This document shows positions 21,551-30,371 of a stretch of 37,083 nt of DNA, piece by piece. Every line of letters begins with the position of its first letter. Position 1 is the first letter of the stretch. The position numbers and the translations under genes are program-made. Under the pieces are notes generated by a model. The model had not been told where the DNA came from, made no database searches, and was given only the letters and a program-made list of their open reading frames with translations. This stretch comes from an uncultured Kiritimatiellota bacterium. Its GTDB lineage: Bacteria > Verrucomicrobiota > Kiritimatiellia > RFP12 > UBA1067. The stretch is from the NCBI GenBank assembly GCA_934654805.1, contig CAKUGW010000016.1, forward strand, positions 1 to 37,083, in the 5' to 3' direction.

Positions 21551-24436
21551 ATGAAAGCAGAACAGAACGTTGTGTTGATGTCAATCGTGCTTCTGGCCTG
21601 TGCGGCCGTGGCCGCCGAGCCGTGGGAGGATCCCGCCGTCAACGAGATCAACCGCCTGCCCGCGCGCGGCGTCGCCGTGCCCTGCGAGACGGAAGACCTC
21701 GCCTTCGACATTCTCCAGCAGAAGCGCCCGAAAGGCGACTCGCGCTGGATCATCCCGCTCGACGGCACGTGGGACTTCAGCTGGAAGCGGTCGCCCGAAG
21801 CCGCCGCGTGGGAGAAGACGGCGCAGGTCGCCGTGCCCGGCTGCTGGCAGCTGCAGGGGGATTTCGATCCGCCGCTCTACACGAACGTGCGCTACCCGAT
21901 CGCGAAGGACGCGCCGCGCGTCAGGGCCGCGCCGGCGGACACGAACTGGACGTCGTATGCCTACCGCAACCCGGTCGGGCTCTACAAGACGACGTTCCGG
22001 CGTCCGTGGCGGTGGCTCTTCCGCAAAACGACGATCCACTTCGGCGGCGTGTCGTCCGCGTTCTACGTGCGCGTGAACGGCAAGCCCGTCGGCTACGCCG
22101 AGGACAGCCGGCTGCCGTCCGAGTTCGACCTGACGCCCTACCTCAAGTGGTTCGGCGAGAACACGCTGGAGGTCGAGGTCTACAAGCACTGCGACGGCAC
22201 GTATCTCGAGGACCAGGACTTCTGGCGGCTGTCGGGCATCTTCCGCGAGGTCTACCTCGTCTCCGAAAGCAAGTCCGCGCCGTTCGACCTGATCGTCGAG
22301 ACGCGGCTGTCGGACGACCTCAAGTCCGCGTCGTTCACCGTGCGCGACGAGAAGGGGAACGTCCTGAAGGTGCGCGACGTGCCGGACGTGAAGCTCTGGA
22401 GCTGCGAGGCGCCGTACCTCTACATGACGCCGGTCGAGCACCGGTGGGGCTGGTGGATCTTCGGCGGCGTCGACTATCGCGCCGTGTCGTTCGGCTTCCG
22501 CAAGGTCGAGATCAGGGACTCGGTCCTTTACGTCAACGGCAGGCGCGCGCTCTTCAAGGGCGTGAACCGCCACGAGATGGAGCCGAAGACGGGCTACGCC
22601 GTCACGCTGGAGGGCATGAGGAAGGACATCGCGCAGATGAAGGCGTTCAACATCAACGCGGTGCGCACATGCCACTATCCGGACGTGCCCGACTGGTACG
22701 ACCTCTGCGACCGCGAAGGCATCATGGTCTGTTGCGAGGCGAACAACGAGTCCCACGGCTACGGCTACGGGAAGGAGTCCCTTGCGCGTCGCGCCGACTA
22801 CAAGCAGACCATCGTCGAACGCGGCACGCGCATGGTCCAGACCTACCGCAACCATCCGTCGATCATCTACTGGTCCATGGGCAACGAGTGTGGCGACGGC
22901 GAGAACTTCACGGCGCTTCGTCAGGCGATGCGGGCGATAGACTCGACGCGTCCGATCCATTACGAGCGTGCGATCGACGGCGCGAATACGGACATTTACG
23001 CGATCATGTATGCGCGCCCGTGGGATGTCGAGAAATATGTCTCGAACAATCCGAAGAAGCCGGTGATCCTCTGCGAATACACGCATGCGATGGGCAACTC
23101 GAACGGCGGCATCCAGAAGTACTGGGACCTCGTGCGCAAGTACCCGTCGTTCCAGGGCGGCTTCGTCTGGGACTTCGCCGACCAGGCGCTCTGGAAGACG
23201 GACGCGCGCGGGACGTGGCTCGCGTACGGCGGCGACTTCGGCGACCGGCCGAACGACGACAACTTCAACTGCAACGGCCTCTTCGACGCGCTGCGCAATC
23301 CGCATCCCGGCGCGTACGAGATGAAGCACGCCTACCAGAACATGACGTGCGAGGCGTTCGACTTCGCGACGGGCAAGGTGACGGTGCGCAACGGTTTCTG
23401 CTTCCGCGACCTCGACGACTACGTGTGCGAGTGGACGGCGCGCGACGCGGCGGGCGGCCTGTCCGCGCGCGGGCTCTTCGAGCTGGGCGAGCTGCCGCCG
23501 GGCGCGGCGCAGGCGTATGCGCTCGAGGGCTTCCGCGGCGACTCGGTCGTCTTCCGCTTCCTTGACGGCGCCGACTGCGTGGCGTGGGACTCGTTCGTCA
23601 AGCCGTTTGAGGGGAATGATCGAATGGCCGAATGGCCGAATGGCAGAATGGGGGACAGCGGACAGCGGGCAGAGGACAATGGGGTCTCACGTCTCACGTC
23701 TCACGTCTCATCCCCCATCCCCCAGCCCCCATCCCTCGCCCTCAACTTCTGGCGGGCGCCGACGGACAACGACCGGGGTTGGAAGATGCCGGAGGTCTGC
23801 AGGGCCTGGAAGGACGCGACCGCGACGCAGAAGCTCCCGGCCGGCGTCACGAGCGACCTCAAGACCTCGCGCCTGGCGGACGGCGCGTGGCTCGTGGACT
23901 GGACGCTCGCCGTGCCGCAGGGGCTGCCGCCGATCCCGCGCGTGGGCCTCACGTTCACCGTGCCGAAGACGAACGCGGTCGAGTGGCTCGGCCTCGGCCC
24001 GTGGGAGAACTACGCCGACCGCGCGTCCGGGGCGATCCACGACGTCCACCGCGCGTCCGTCGGGCTCGTCTCCGGCCTCGCCGACCCGGCGACGGGCACG
24101 ATCGCCTACCCGGCGGACCGTCTCAACCCCGACAACTACATCGAGCCGGGCGAACAGGGCTATCGCACGGGCTGCCGTCGCCTGACGGTCGGGGGCGTGA
24201 CGGTCGAGGCGGTGAACGCGCCGTTCGGCTTCAACGTCTGGCCGTATCCGCAGACGATGCTGGAGGGCAAGAAGCACCAATGGGAGCTCTCGGAGGCGGA
24301 CGCGCTGACCGTCAACATCGACGCGGTGCAGATGGGCGTCGGCGGCGACAACAGCTGGGGCGCGAAGCCGCATGGCGAATTCATGCCCGGCGCCGGCACC
24401 TACCGGCTCGTCTTCAGGGTGAGCGGGCTTCGGTGA
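21551..24436 (+). CDS. Secreted GH2 beta-galactosidase (LacZ-like) with an in-frame repeat insertion
   Basis: 961 residues from ATG 21551 (KAEQNVVLMSIVLLACAAVAA signal peptide), unlike cytoplasmic LacZ. GH2 order: sugar-binding sandwich (GTWDFSWKRS, VPGCWQLQGDFDPPLYTNVRYP), Ig-like domain, TIM barrel with KGVNRHEMEP, acid/base E446 in MGNECGDGENF and nucleophile E509 in ILCEYTHAMGNS, then the LacZ-type C-terminal domains (NFWRAPTDNDRG, GLGPWENYADR). Residues about 688-728 are not protein-like (MAEWPNGRMGDSGQRAEDNG, then Ser/Pro runs) and are encoded by repeat DNA. Likely releases galactose from plant or host glycans outside the inner membrane. Controlled by the divergent XylR-like regulator. 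Confidence 0.9.
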   Translation: MKAEQNVVLMSIVLLACAAVAAEPWEDPAVNEINRLPARGVAVPCETEDLAFDILQQKRPKGDSRWIIPLDGTWDFSWKRSPEAAAWEKTAQVAVPGCWQLQGDFDPPLYTNVRYPIAKDAPRVRAAPADTNWTSYAYRNPVGLYKTTFRRPWRWLFRKTTIHFGGVSSAFYVRVNGKPVGYAEDSRLPSEFDLTPYLKWFGENTLEVEVYKHCDGTYLEDQDFWRLSGIFREVYLVSESKSAPFDLIVETRLSDDLKSASFTVRDEKGNVLKVRDVPDVKLWSCEAPYLYMTPVEHRWGWWIFGGVDYRAVSFGFRKVEIRDSVLYVNGRRALFKGVNRHEMEPKTGYAVTLEGMRKDIAQMKAFNINAVRTCHYPDVPDWYDLCDREGIMVCCEANNESHGYGYGKESLARRADYKQTIVERGTRMVQTYRNHPSIIYWSMGNECGDGENFTALRQAMRAIDSTRPIHYERAIDGANTDIYAIMYARPWDVEKYVSNNPKKPVILCEYTHAMGNSNGGIQKYWDLVRKYPSFQGGFVWDFADQALWKTDARGTWLAYGGDFGDRPNDDNFNCNGLFDALRNPHPGAYEMKHAYQNMTCEAFDFATGKVTVRNGFCFRDLDDYVCEWTARDAAGGLSARGLFELGELPPGAAQAYALEGFRGDSVVFRFLDGADCVAWDSFVKPFEGNDRMAEWPNGRMGDSGQRAEDNGVSRLTSHVSSPIPQPPSLALNFWRAPTDNDRGWKMPEVCRAWKDATATQKLPAGVTSDLKTSRLADGAWLVDWTLAVPQGLPPIPRVGLTFTVPKTNAVEWLGLGPWENYADRASGAIHDVHRASVGLVSGLADPATGTIAYPADRLNPDNYIEPGEQGYRTGCRRLTVGGVTVEAVNAPFGFNVWPYPQTMLEGKKHQWELSEADALTVNIDAVQMGVGGDNSWGAKPHGEFMPGAGTYRLVFRVSGLR
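23609..23737 (+). repeat. Repeat cluster inserted in the GH2 coding sequence
   Basis: Tandem 9-mers (GAATGGCCGAATGGC type, 23622-23650), then GGACAGCGGACAGCGGGCAG, three CTCACGT units (23687-23711) and CCCCCATCCCCCAG. This simple-sequence text is typical of dispersed intergenic repeats, yet it keeps the reading frame open. Confidence 0.75.
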
Positions 24437-24467
24437 GCGCCGTCCGGCGACAGATGGAGGTGAAGCG

Positions 24468-25868
24468 ATGAAGATCACGTTCTACGGTGCGGCACAGACG
24501 ACGACGGGCTCGATGCATCTCGTCGAGGCGAACGGCAAGCGGATCCTGCTGGACTGCGGGCTCTACCAGGGCCACCGCAAGGAGGCGTTCGAGAAGAACC
24601 GCAACATCCCGGTCGACCCGAAGACGATCGACTACGTCATCCTCTCGCACGCGCACATCGACCATTCGGGCAACCTGCCGCAGCTCGTGCGCCAGGGCTT
24701 TCGCGGCCGCGTCTTCGCGCGCCAGTCGACGACCGAGCTCTGCGATGTCATGCTGCGCGACTCGTGCTTCCTCCAGAAGCGCGACCTCGAGTACGTCAAC
24801 AAGAAGCGCCGCCGCCAGGGCAAGAAGCTCTTCGAGCCGCTCTATGAGGAGAGCGACATCAACGCGCTCATGCAACTCTTCGTGCCGACGCACCTGCACG
24901 AGCCGCGCGAGATCTGCCGGGGCGTGACGCTCGAGTTCTTCAACGCGGGCCACATCCTCGGCTCGGCGCTCGTGCAGCTCGACGTCCGCTCCGACCACGG
25001 GCACAACCACCGGCTGCTCTTCTCCGGCGACCTCGGTCAGCCGAACCAGCCGATCCTGCGCCACTTCGAGTATCCGGCGGGGGCGGACATCCTCCTGTGC
25101 GAATCGACATACGCCGACCGCTACCATCCGTCGGCGGACGACGTCGAGTACCGTCTCGAACAGTACCTGAAGCACATCGACCGCCACAACGCGAAGCTGC
25201 TCATACCCGCGTTCTCGGTCGGCCGCACGCAGCAGATCATCTACTACCTGAACCGGCTCGCGGACAAGCGGAAGCTGCCGCGCGAGCTGAAGGTCTACAT
25301 TGACTCGCCGCTTTCGCAGAGGGCGACGCGCATCTACGCGGCGCACCGCGAGGTCTACAACGACGAGGCGCGCGCGATGATCGCCGCCGGGCGCGATCCG
25401 CTGACGTGCCCGAACCTCACGTTCGTCGGCGCGCCGGAGGAGTCAATGGCCCTCAACGACACGCCCGGCCCGATGGTCATCATCGCGGCGTCCGGCATGT
25501 GCGAGGGCGGGCGCGTCGTCCATCACCTCAAGCAGGTCGCGCCCGACCCCGACAACATCATCCTCATCTGCGGCTTCCAGGCGGAGAACACGCTCGGCCG
25601 CCGCATCGTCGAGCGGCGCGAGGCGATCAAGGTGCTGGGCGAGGAGGTGCCGCTCAAGGCGCGCGTCGAGGTCATCAACGCGCTCTCCGCCCACGCCGAC
25701 CGCAAGGGGCTCTCGGAGTGGATCGACGAGGTGAAGGACAACGTGCGCCACGCCTTCGCCGTCCACGGCGAGCCGGAGAAGGTCGCGGCGATGGTCGACC
25801 TCATGAAGGAGAAGGGGATGTCGAACGCCGTCGCCCCGGTGCCGGGACAGGTCTTCAAGTTCGACTGA
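24468..25868 (+). CDS. Metallo-beta-lactamase/beta-CASP ribonuclease
   Basis: 466 residues. MBL motifs: ILLDCGLYQG, SHAHIDHSGNLP (zinc motif HxHxDH), NAGHILGSALVQLD and LFSGDLG (third metal-binding Asp). The beta-CASP insert follows (LLCESTYADR, LLIPAFSVGRTQQIIYYL, VYIDSPLSQRAT), then SGMCEGGRVVHHLK and the C-terminal NALSAHADRKGL His motif. This is the CPSF-73/Ysh1-type family of RNA endo/exonucleases common in bacteria and archaea. A KH domain, as in archaeal homologues, is absent. It starts 31 nt after the GH2 stop but is unrelated in function. Confidence 0.9.
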   Translation: MKITFYGAAQTTTGSMHLVEANGKRILLDCGLYQGHRKEAFEKNRNIPVDPKTIDYVILSHAHIDHSGNLPQLVRQGFRGRVFARQSTTELCDVMLRDSCFLQKRDLEYVNKKRRRQGKKLFEPLYEESDINALMQLFVPTHLHEPREICRGVTLEFFNAGHILGSALVQLDVRSDHGHNHRLLFSGDLGQPNQPILRHFEYPAGADILLCESTYADRYHPSADDVEYRLEQYLKHIDRHNAKLLIPAFSVGRTQQIIYYLNRLADKRKLPRELKVYIDSPLSQRATRIYAAHREVYNDEARAMIAAGRDPLTCPNLTFVGAPEESMALNDTPGPMVIIAASGMCEGGRVVHHLKQVAPDPDNIILICGFQAENTLGRRIVERREAIKVLGEEVPLKARVEVINALSAHADRKGLSEWIDEVKDNVRHAFAVHGEPEKVAAMVDLMKEKGMSNAVAPVPGQVFKFD

Positions 25869-25976
25869 ACGCCTTTCACGCCACGAACGCGGGCAGGGAA
25901 CGGGAAAATGGGGAAAGGCGCGCAGGCCATCTTCTCGATGTGCGATGCGGGTCCGGGGCCTTGCCCGTTCGTAGGC

Positions 25977-26006
25977 GTTGCGCCTTGTGTTCTGAGCCGG
26001 CGCAAC
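25977..26006 (+). other. Stem-loop upstream of the tRNA-Thr promoter
   Basis: GTTGCGCC and GGCGCAAC form a perfect 8-bp stem with a 14-nt loop. It is not followed by a T tract at close range. Possibly a weak terminator of the ribonuclease gene or a repeat remnant. Confidence 0.35.
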
Positions 26007-26013
26007 GTCCCCC

Positions 26014-26050
26014 TTGCGTTCGGCTCCGCATTTATGATATACTATGCGAG
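26014..26050 (+). promoter_or_regulatory. Promoter of the tRNA-Thr-tuf operon
   Basis: TTGCGT (26014-26019), 18-bp spacer, TTTATGA then TATACT (26038-26043). Start expected near 26050, 18 nt before the tRNA. Confidence 0.65.
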
Positions 26051-26067
26051 TTTTCGTCTCGAAAGAG

Positions 26068-26143
<76 letters not shown>

Positions 26144-26193
26144 TTCGGGGCGAGAGACAAGCAAAAACGAACAACTCACAGGAGTAATTAGCA

Positions 26194-27405
26194 ATGGCTA
26201 AGGAAACATTCGATCGCGGCGGAAAGCCGCACGTGAACGTCGGCACCATCGGCCACGTCGACCACGGCAAGACCACGCTGACGGCCGCCATTACGCACGT
26301 CCAGTCCCTCAAGGGCCTCTGCGAAGAGATCAAGTACGACCAGGTCGCGAAGGCTTCCGAGTCTGCCGGCCGTCGTGACGCCACCAAGATTCTGACGATT
26401 GCCTCCTCGCACGTCGAGTACTCGACCGAGAAGCGCCACTACGCGCACGTCGACTGCCCCGGCCACGCCGACTACGTGAAGAACATGATTACCGGCGCGG
26501 CGCAGATGGACGGCGCGATTCTCGTCGTCTCCGCCGTCGACGGCCCGATGCCGCAGACCCGTGAGCACGTGCTGCTCGCCCGTCAGGTCGGCGTGCCGAA
26601 GATCGTCGTCTTCCTCAACAAGTGCGACCTCGTCGACGATCCCGAGATGCTCGACCTCGTCGAGATGGAAGTCCGCGAGCTCCTTTCCAAGTACGACTAC
26701 GACGGCGACAACGCCCCGGTGATCCGTGGCGCGGCCTATCCGGCCACGCAGGCGACGTCGAAGGACGATCCGGCGTGCAAGTGCATCGACGAGCTCATGG
26801 ACGCGCTCGACACCTACATCCCCGAGCCGGTTCGCGAGCTTGACAAGCCGTTCCTCATGCCGATCGAGGACATCTTCTCGATCGAAGGCCGCGGCACGGT
26901 CGTCACGGGCCGCGTCGAGCGCGGCTGCATCAAGGTCGGCGAGGAAGTCGAGATCGTCGGTCTCAAGCCGACGCAGAAGACGGCCGTCACGGGCGTCGAG
27001 ATGTTCCGCAAGCTCCTTGACCAGGGTCAGGCCGGCGACAACATCGGCACGCTTCTCCGCGGCACGAAGAAGGAAGACGTCTGCCGTGGCCAGGTTCTCG
27101 CGAAGCCGGGTTCCATCACCCCGCACACCGAGTTCAAGGGCCAGGTCTACGTCCTCACGAAGGAAGAGGGCGGCCGCCACACGGCGTTCATGAAGGGCTA
27201 TCGTCCGCAGTTCTACATCCGCACGACGGACGTGACGGGCGACATCCAGCTCCCCGAGGGCGTCGAGATGGTCATGCCGGGCGACAACGTGGAGATCACG
27301 GTCAAGCTCATCGCGCCGGTCGCGCTCGAAGAGAAGATGCGCTTCGCGATTCGTGAAGGCGGCCGCACGGTCGGCGCCGGCACGGTCTCGGCGATCATCA
27401 AGTAA
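26194..27405 (+). CDS. tuf: Elongation factor Tu with a divergent switch I loop and G5 motif
   Basis: GTPase delivering aminoacyl-tRNA to the ribosome. 403 residues. Intact: G1 GHVDHGKT (20-27), G3 DCPGH (87-91), G4 NKCD (142-145), and domains 2 and 3 ([37 protein letters not shown]). Unusual: between DQ (49-50) and SHVEY (72-76) the loop has 21 residues, against 16 in E. coli, and reads [20 protein letters not shown]. The near-universal RGITIN is replaced by KILTIA, keeping only the Mg-binding Thr (T68) and the following Ile. The G5 region reads RGAAYPA instead of RGSALKA. Codon use matches the other ribosomal genes. Shine-Dalgarno AGGAG precedes the start. Confidence 0.95.
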   Translation: MAKETFDRGGKPHVNVGTIGHVDHGKTTLTAAITHVQSLKGLCEEIKYDQVAKASESAGRRDATKILTIASSHVEYSTEKRHYAHVDCPGHADYVKNMITGAAQMDGAILVVSAVDGPMPQTREHVLLARQVGVPKIVVFLNKCDLVDDPEMLDLVEMEVRELLSKYDYDGDNAPVIRGAAYPATQATSKDDPACKCIDELMDALDTYIPEPVRELDKPFLMPIEDIFSIEGRGTVVTGRVERGCIKVGEEVEIVGLKPTQKTAVTGVEMFRKLLDQGQAGDNIGTLLRGTKKEDVCRGQVLAKPGSITPHTEFKGQVYVLTKEEGGRHTAFMKGYRPQFYIRTTDVTGDIQLPEGVEMVMPGDNVEITVKLIAPVALEEKMRFAIREGGRTVGAGTVSAIIK

Positions 27406-27433
27406 AGACAAGAAAGTCTTCTGTGAGATGCCT

Positions 27434-27474
27434 GCCCGCACTCCGGCCGCCTGTGGTCGGCCGGGGCGGCGGGC
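27434..27474 (+). other. GC-rich stem-loop between tuf and rpmG
   Basis: GCCCGC pairs with GCGGGC and CTCCGGCCG with CGGCCGGGG around the loop CCTGTGGT. This gives about 15 bp with one wobble and a small internal bulge. It lacks a T tract, so attenuation or RNA processing is more likely than simple termination. Confidence 0.55.
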
Positions 27475-27510
27475 GGGCTCAGAAGCTCACAAGGGACAAA
27501 GGACAAGAAA

Positions 27511-27660
27511 ATGCGTGATCTCGCGATTCTGGCCTGCGGCGAATGCAAGCGGCGTAACTACACGACGACTCGGAACAAGAAGACGATGACCGAGCGCCTT
27601 GAGAAGGTGAAGTTCTGCCCGCACTGCCGCAAGCGCACGACCCACAAGGAGACGAAGTAA
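27511..27660 (+). CDS. rpmG: Ribosomal protein bL33
   Basis: 49 residues: [20 protein letters not shown], then [20 protein letters not shown]. Four cysteines in two CxxC pairs (C9/C12, C36/C39) mark the zinc-binding (C+) form. A component of the 50S subunit near the E site. It lies between tuf and tRNA-Trp, a position also used in other phyla (tuf-rpmG-secE). AAGGGACAAAGGACAAG precedes the start and includes the Shine-Dalgarno. Confidence 0.93.
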   Translation: MRDLAILACGECKRRNYTTTRNKKTMTERLEKVKFCPHCRKRTTHKETK

Positions 27661-27673
27661 GTCTCACCTTTTT

Positions 27674-27747
27674 AGGGTAGTAGCACAATGGCAGTGCAGC
27701 GGTCTCCAAAACCGCCTATGGGGGTTCGATTCCCTCCTACCCTGCCA
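27674..27747 (+). tRNA. tRNA-Trp (CCA)
   Basis: Acceptor AGGGTAG/CTACCCT, anticodon arm GCGGT-CTCCAAA-ACCGC with anticodon CCA, T-arm GGGGG-TTCGATT-CCCTC (with a wobble), discriminator G and encoded CCA. It lies 13 nt after rpmG and 17 nt before secE, so it must be excised from the operon transcript. Confidence 0.93.
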
Positions 27748-27764
27748 ACTGACGAGGAAGACAG

Positions 27765-27962
27765 ATGAACATCATCACCAAGACGAAGGAATACCTGGCG
27801 GGCGTCGGCGCGGAAGCGAAGCGCGTGACCTGGCCGGGGAAGCGCGAACTCTGGGAGTCGACGCTGGTCGTCATTTCGTTCATTTTCATCCTCGCCGCGA
27901 CGACGCTGGTCTGCGACAAGGTGATTGAAGGGTTCATCAAGATCGTCCATGCGGGCGCCTGA
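27765..27962 (+). CDS. secE: Preprotein translocase subunit SecE
   Basis: 65 residues, the short single-helix form: amphipathic cytoplasmic segment KEYLAGVGAEAKRVTWPGKR with the conserved V-TWP motif, then one membrane helix (LWESTLVVISFIFILAATTL). Clamps SecY in the inner-membrane translocon. Its position directly upstream of nusG is conserved across bacteria. Confidence 0.93.
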   Translation: MNIITKTKEYLAGVGAEAKRVTWPGKRELWESTLVVISFIFILAATTLVCDKVIEGFIKIVHAGA

Positions 27963-27975
27963 TGCCCTTTGAGGT

Positions 27976-28002
27976 AAGAGGGAAAAGGGAAGAAGGAAGA
28001 AG
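27976..28002 (+). repeat. Purine-rich dispersed repeat that supplies the nusG ribosome binding site
   Basis: 27 nt (AAGAGGGAAAAGGGAAGAAG plus 7 more) identical to the complement of 9563-9589 in nadB. The GAAGGAAGAAG part serves as Shine-Dalgarno for ATG 28006. Confidence 0.75.
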
Positions 28003-28005
28003 ACG

Positions 28006-28611
28006 ATGAACAAGCAGTGGTTCGTTCTTCACACTCTTACTGGACAGGAGAACAAGGCCCAGCGGTCGATTGTCGCGCGCGTCAAGCTCGAGCGGATGGA
28101 AGACTACATCGGGCGTTGCGTGATTCCGACGGAGCGCGTCACGGAGAAGAAGGACGGCAAGAAGCGCACGGTGACCAAGAAGTTCTTTCCGGGTTACGTG
28201 CTGTGTGAGCTCGCGCTCTACGATGAGGCGAAGGGCATCGACGAAAACGGAAAGAAGGCGATTTACGAGCGGACTTGGCAGTTCCTGCGCGACACCCCCG
28301 GCGTGATCGGGTTTGTCGGCGGGGATCGTCCGCAGCCGCTCAAGCAGAGCGAAATCGACGCGATCCTGCTGGACAAGCCCTCGGCGAGTCCGGTGGCGGA
28401 GCGTCCGAAGGTCAATTTCAGCGTCGACGAGACGGTGAAGATCACTGACGGCGCGTTCATGGGTTTGACGGGGCCGATCAGCATGGTGGATCCCGACAAG
28501 GGCAAGCTCAAGGTCGAAGTTCAGGTCTTCGGCCGCAAGGTCCCTGTCGACGTCGAATACTGGCAGGTCGAGAAGGTCGCTCTCGAAGAGACCTTCGAGC
28601 CGCTCCAGTAG
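28006..28611 (+). CDS. nusG: Transcription termination/antitermination factor NusG
   Basis: 201 residues. NGN domain from WFVLHTLTGQENKAQRSI to TPGVIGFVGG, including KKFFPGYVLCELAL. C-terminal KOW domain from VNFSVDETVKITDGAFMGLTG to VEVQVFGRKVPVDVEYWQVE. Binds RNA polymerase at the clamp and links it to Rho or the ribosome (S10). Relative to E. coli NusG there is a charged insertion around residues 43-58 (TERVTEKKDGKKRTVTKK) and a longer end of the NGN domain. It precedes rplK, as usual. Confidence 0.95.
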   Translation: MNKQWFVLHTLTGQENKAQRSIVARVKLERMEDYIGRCVIPTERVTEKKDGKKRTVTKKFFPGYVLCELALYDEAKGIDENGKKAIYERTWQFLRDTPGVIGFVGGDRPQPLKQSEIDAILLDKPSASPVAERPKVNFSVDETVKITDGAFMGLTGPISMVDPDKGKLKVEVQVFGRKVPVDVEYWQVEKVALEETFEPLQ

Positions 28612-28684
28612 ACGGCAGGTTTTGCGGTCCGCTTGACCGGGCAGGATCCCCGGGAGGAGCCGCACGAAATGAAGGAAAAGGCAA

Positions 28685-29110
28685 ATGGCTAAGAAAGTCA
28701 CTGGAGTCGTCAAGCTCCAGATTCCCGCCGGCGCCGCGAATCCCGCGCCGCCCGTGGGCCCGGCCCTCGGTTCTGCTGGTGTCAACATCATGCAGTTCTG
28801 CAAGGAGTTCAACGCGAAGACCGCGAAGGATTCCGGGCTCGTCATCCCCGTGATCATCACGGTCTACCAGGACCGCAGCTTCTCGCTGCAGTTCAAGTCG
28901 CCGCCGGCGTCCGTCCTCCTGAAGAAGGAAGCGGGCCTCGCCAAGGGCAGCGGCGTTCCCAACAAGAACAAGGTCGGCAAGGTCACGAAGGCCCAGCTTC
29001 TCAAGATCGTCGAGATGAAGAAGGCCGACCTCAACACGGACGACCCCGAGCAGGCGATCAAGATGATTGCGGGCACGGCGCGCAACATGGGAATCGAGGT
29101 GGTCGAATGA
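28685..29110 (+). CDS. rplK: Ribosomal protein uL11
   Basis: 141 residues, full length. N-terminal [20 protein letters not shown] with the Pro-rich linker that contacts thiostrepton-type antibiotics, [13 protein letters not shown], and the rRNA-binding C-terminal domain with [20 protein letters not shown]. Forms the GTPase-associated centre with 23S rRNA and bL10/bL12. Overlaps rplA by 4 nt (ATGA). Confidence 0.96.
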   Translation: MAKKVTGVVKLQIPAGAANPAPPVGPALGSAGVNIMQFCKEFNAKTAKDSGLVIPVIITVYQDRSFSLQFKSPPASVLLKKEAGLAKGSGVPNKNKVGKVTKAQLLKIVEMKKADLNTDDPEQAIKMIAGTARNMGIEVVE

Positions 29111-29802
29111 GCAAGCACGGCAAGAAGTATTTCAACGCGCTGAAGAAGGCCCCCAAGAAGGCCGTCAAGCTGGAAGATGCGGTGAAGTTCGTCAAGGACA
29201 ACGCCGGCGCGAAGTTCGACGAGACCGTCGACGTCTATTTCCATCTCGGCAAGGAGCTCACGAAGGGCGACACGGCCGTGCGTGGCACGGTCAAGCTGCC
29301 GAACGGCTCGGGCAAGACCGTCAAGGTCGCCGTCTTCGCGGGCGGTGACGCGGCGGAGGCCGCCAAGGCGGCGGGTGCCGATTTCGTCGGTCTCGCCGAC
29401 CTGATCGAGAAGGTCACGAAGGAAGGCTGGTGCGACTTCGACGTCGCGATCGCGACCGTCGAGGCGATGAAGGAAGTGCGCAAGTGCGCGCGCATCCTCG
29501 GCCCGCGCGGCCTCATGCCGAACCCGAAGACCGGCACGGTCACGGACGACACCGCCACTGCCGTCAAGGAGGCGAAGGGCGGCAAGGTCGATTTCCGCAT
29601 GGACAAGACGGGCAACCTGGCCGTCGTCGCGGGCAAGCGCTCGTTCGAGGCCGACAAGCTCGTCCAGAACGTCAAGGCCATCGTCGCGGCCGTCAACGCC
29701 GCGAAGCCGGCCACGGTGAAGGGCGTCTTCGTCAAGTCGATGACGATCGCCTCCACGATGGGCGTCGGCGTGCCTGTGATCGCCGCGATGGATGCCGAAT
29801 GA
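29107..29802 (+). CDS. rplA: Ribosomal protein uL1
   Basis: 231 residues. Typical: [14 protein letters not shown] start, [20 protein letters not shown], the hinge region [18 protein letters not shown] and [20 protein letters not shown] at the C-terminus. L1-stalk protein and, in well-studied bacteria, translational repressor of rplKA. No L1-like leader structure was identified upstream of rplK in the 73-nt gap. Confidence 0.96.
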   Translation: MSKHGKKYFNALKKAPKKAVKLEDAVKFVKDNAGAKFDETVDVYFHLGKELTKGDTAVRGTVKLPNGSGKTVKVAVFAGGDAAEAAKAAGADFVGLADLIEKVTKEGWCDFDVAIATVEAMKEVRKCARILGPRGLMPNPKTGTVTDDTATAVKEAKGGKVDFRMDKTGNLAVVAGKRSFEADKLVQNVKAIVAAVNAAKPATVKGVFVKSMTIASTMGVGVPVIAAMDAE

Positions 29803-29819
29803 TCAGGAGGTAACTGAAC

Positions 29820-30371
29820 ATGCATCAGCACAAAGTGCGTATTGAGAAGGTTGCCATCCTCGACGAAGTCGTTGCGCGCGTCAAGGATTCGGACTACTGC
29901 TTCATCATCAACCACGGCGGCGTGACCGTCGCGCAGTTCGCGAAGCTCCGCAAGGCGCTCCGCGCGCTCGACAGCCACCTCCTCGTCGTCAAGAACACCT
30001 ACCTCGCGAAGGTCGCCAAGGAAAAGGGCTGGAGCGAAGAGGTCAACGCGATGTTCACGGGCAACTCCGCGGTTGTCACGGGGCACGGCGAGCCGACGGC
30101 GGTCGCGAAGGCCATCATGGAGTTCGTGAAGGACTCCGCCGGCAAGGCGTCCGTCAAGGGCGCGGACTACGACAACAAGATCGTGGACGCGGCGATGGTC
30201 GAGGCCCTCTCGAAGATTCCCGGCAAGAACGAGCTCCGCGCGACGCTGCTCATGCTCCTCAAGGAGCCGGCGACGCGCCTGGCGCGCGTCCTCTCCGAGA
30301 AGGCGAAGAAGGGCGGCGACGCGCCCGCGCCCGAAGCGGCGGCCCCGGCGGCCGAGGCTCCGGCGGCGTAA
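29820..30371 (+). CDS. rplJ: Ribosomal protein uL10
   Basis: 183 residues with HQHKVRIEKVAILDEVVARV, VTVAQFAKLRKALRA and VVKNTYLAKVAKEKGW as the rRNA-binding domain, and a C-terminal helix that carries L7/L12 dimers (ARVLSEKAKKGGDAP). It ends in an Ala/Pro tail (APEAAAPAAEAPAA). Only 17 nt separate it from rplA (AGGAGG Shine-Dalgarno), so there is no room for the L10 autoregulatory leader found in E. coli. Confidence 0.95.
   Translation: MHQHKVRIEKVAILDEVVARVKDSDYCFIINHGGVTVAQFAKLRKALRALDSHLLVVKNTYLAKVAKEKGWSEEVNAMFTGNSAVVTGHGEPTAVAKAIMEFVKDSAGKASVKGADYDNKIVDAAMVEALSKIPGKNELRATLLMLLKEPATRLARVLSEKAKKGGDAPAPEAAAPAAEAPAA

Noticed and set aside
21439..23565. Alternative plus-strand frame within the GH2 gene
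   Set aside because: No family signature, whereas the overlapping frame contains complete GH2 catalytic motifs.
27434..27474. Terminator between tuf and rpmG
   Set aside because: The stem is strong but there is no T tract and the conserved operon continues; listed only as a stem-loop.
28612..28684. L1-binding leader upstream of rplK
   Set aside because: Searched by eye for the L1-site mimic of 23S rRNA; nothing convincing in 73 nt.
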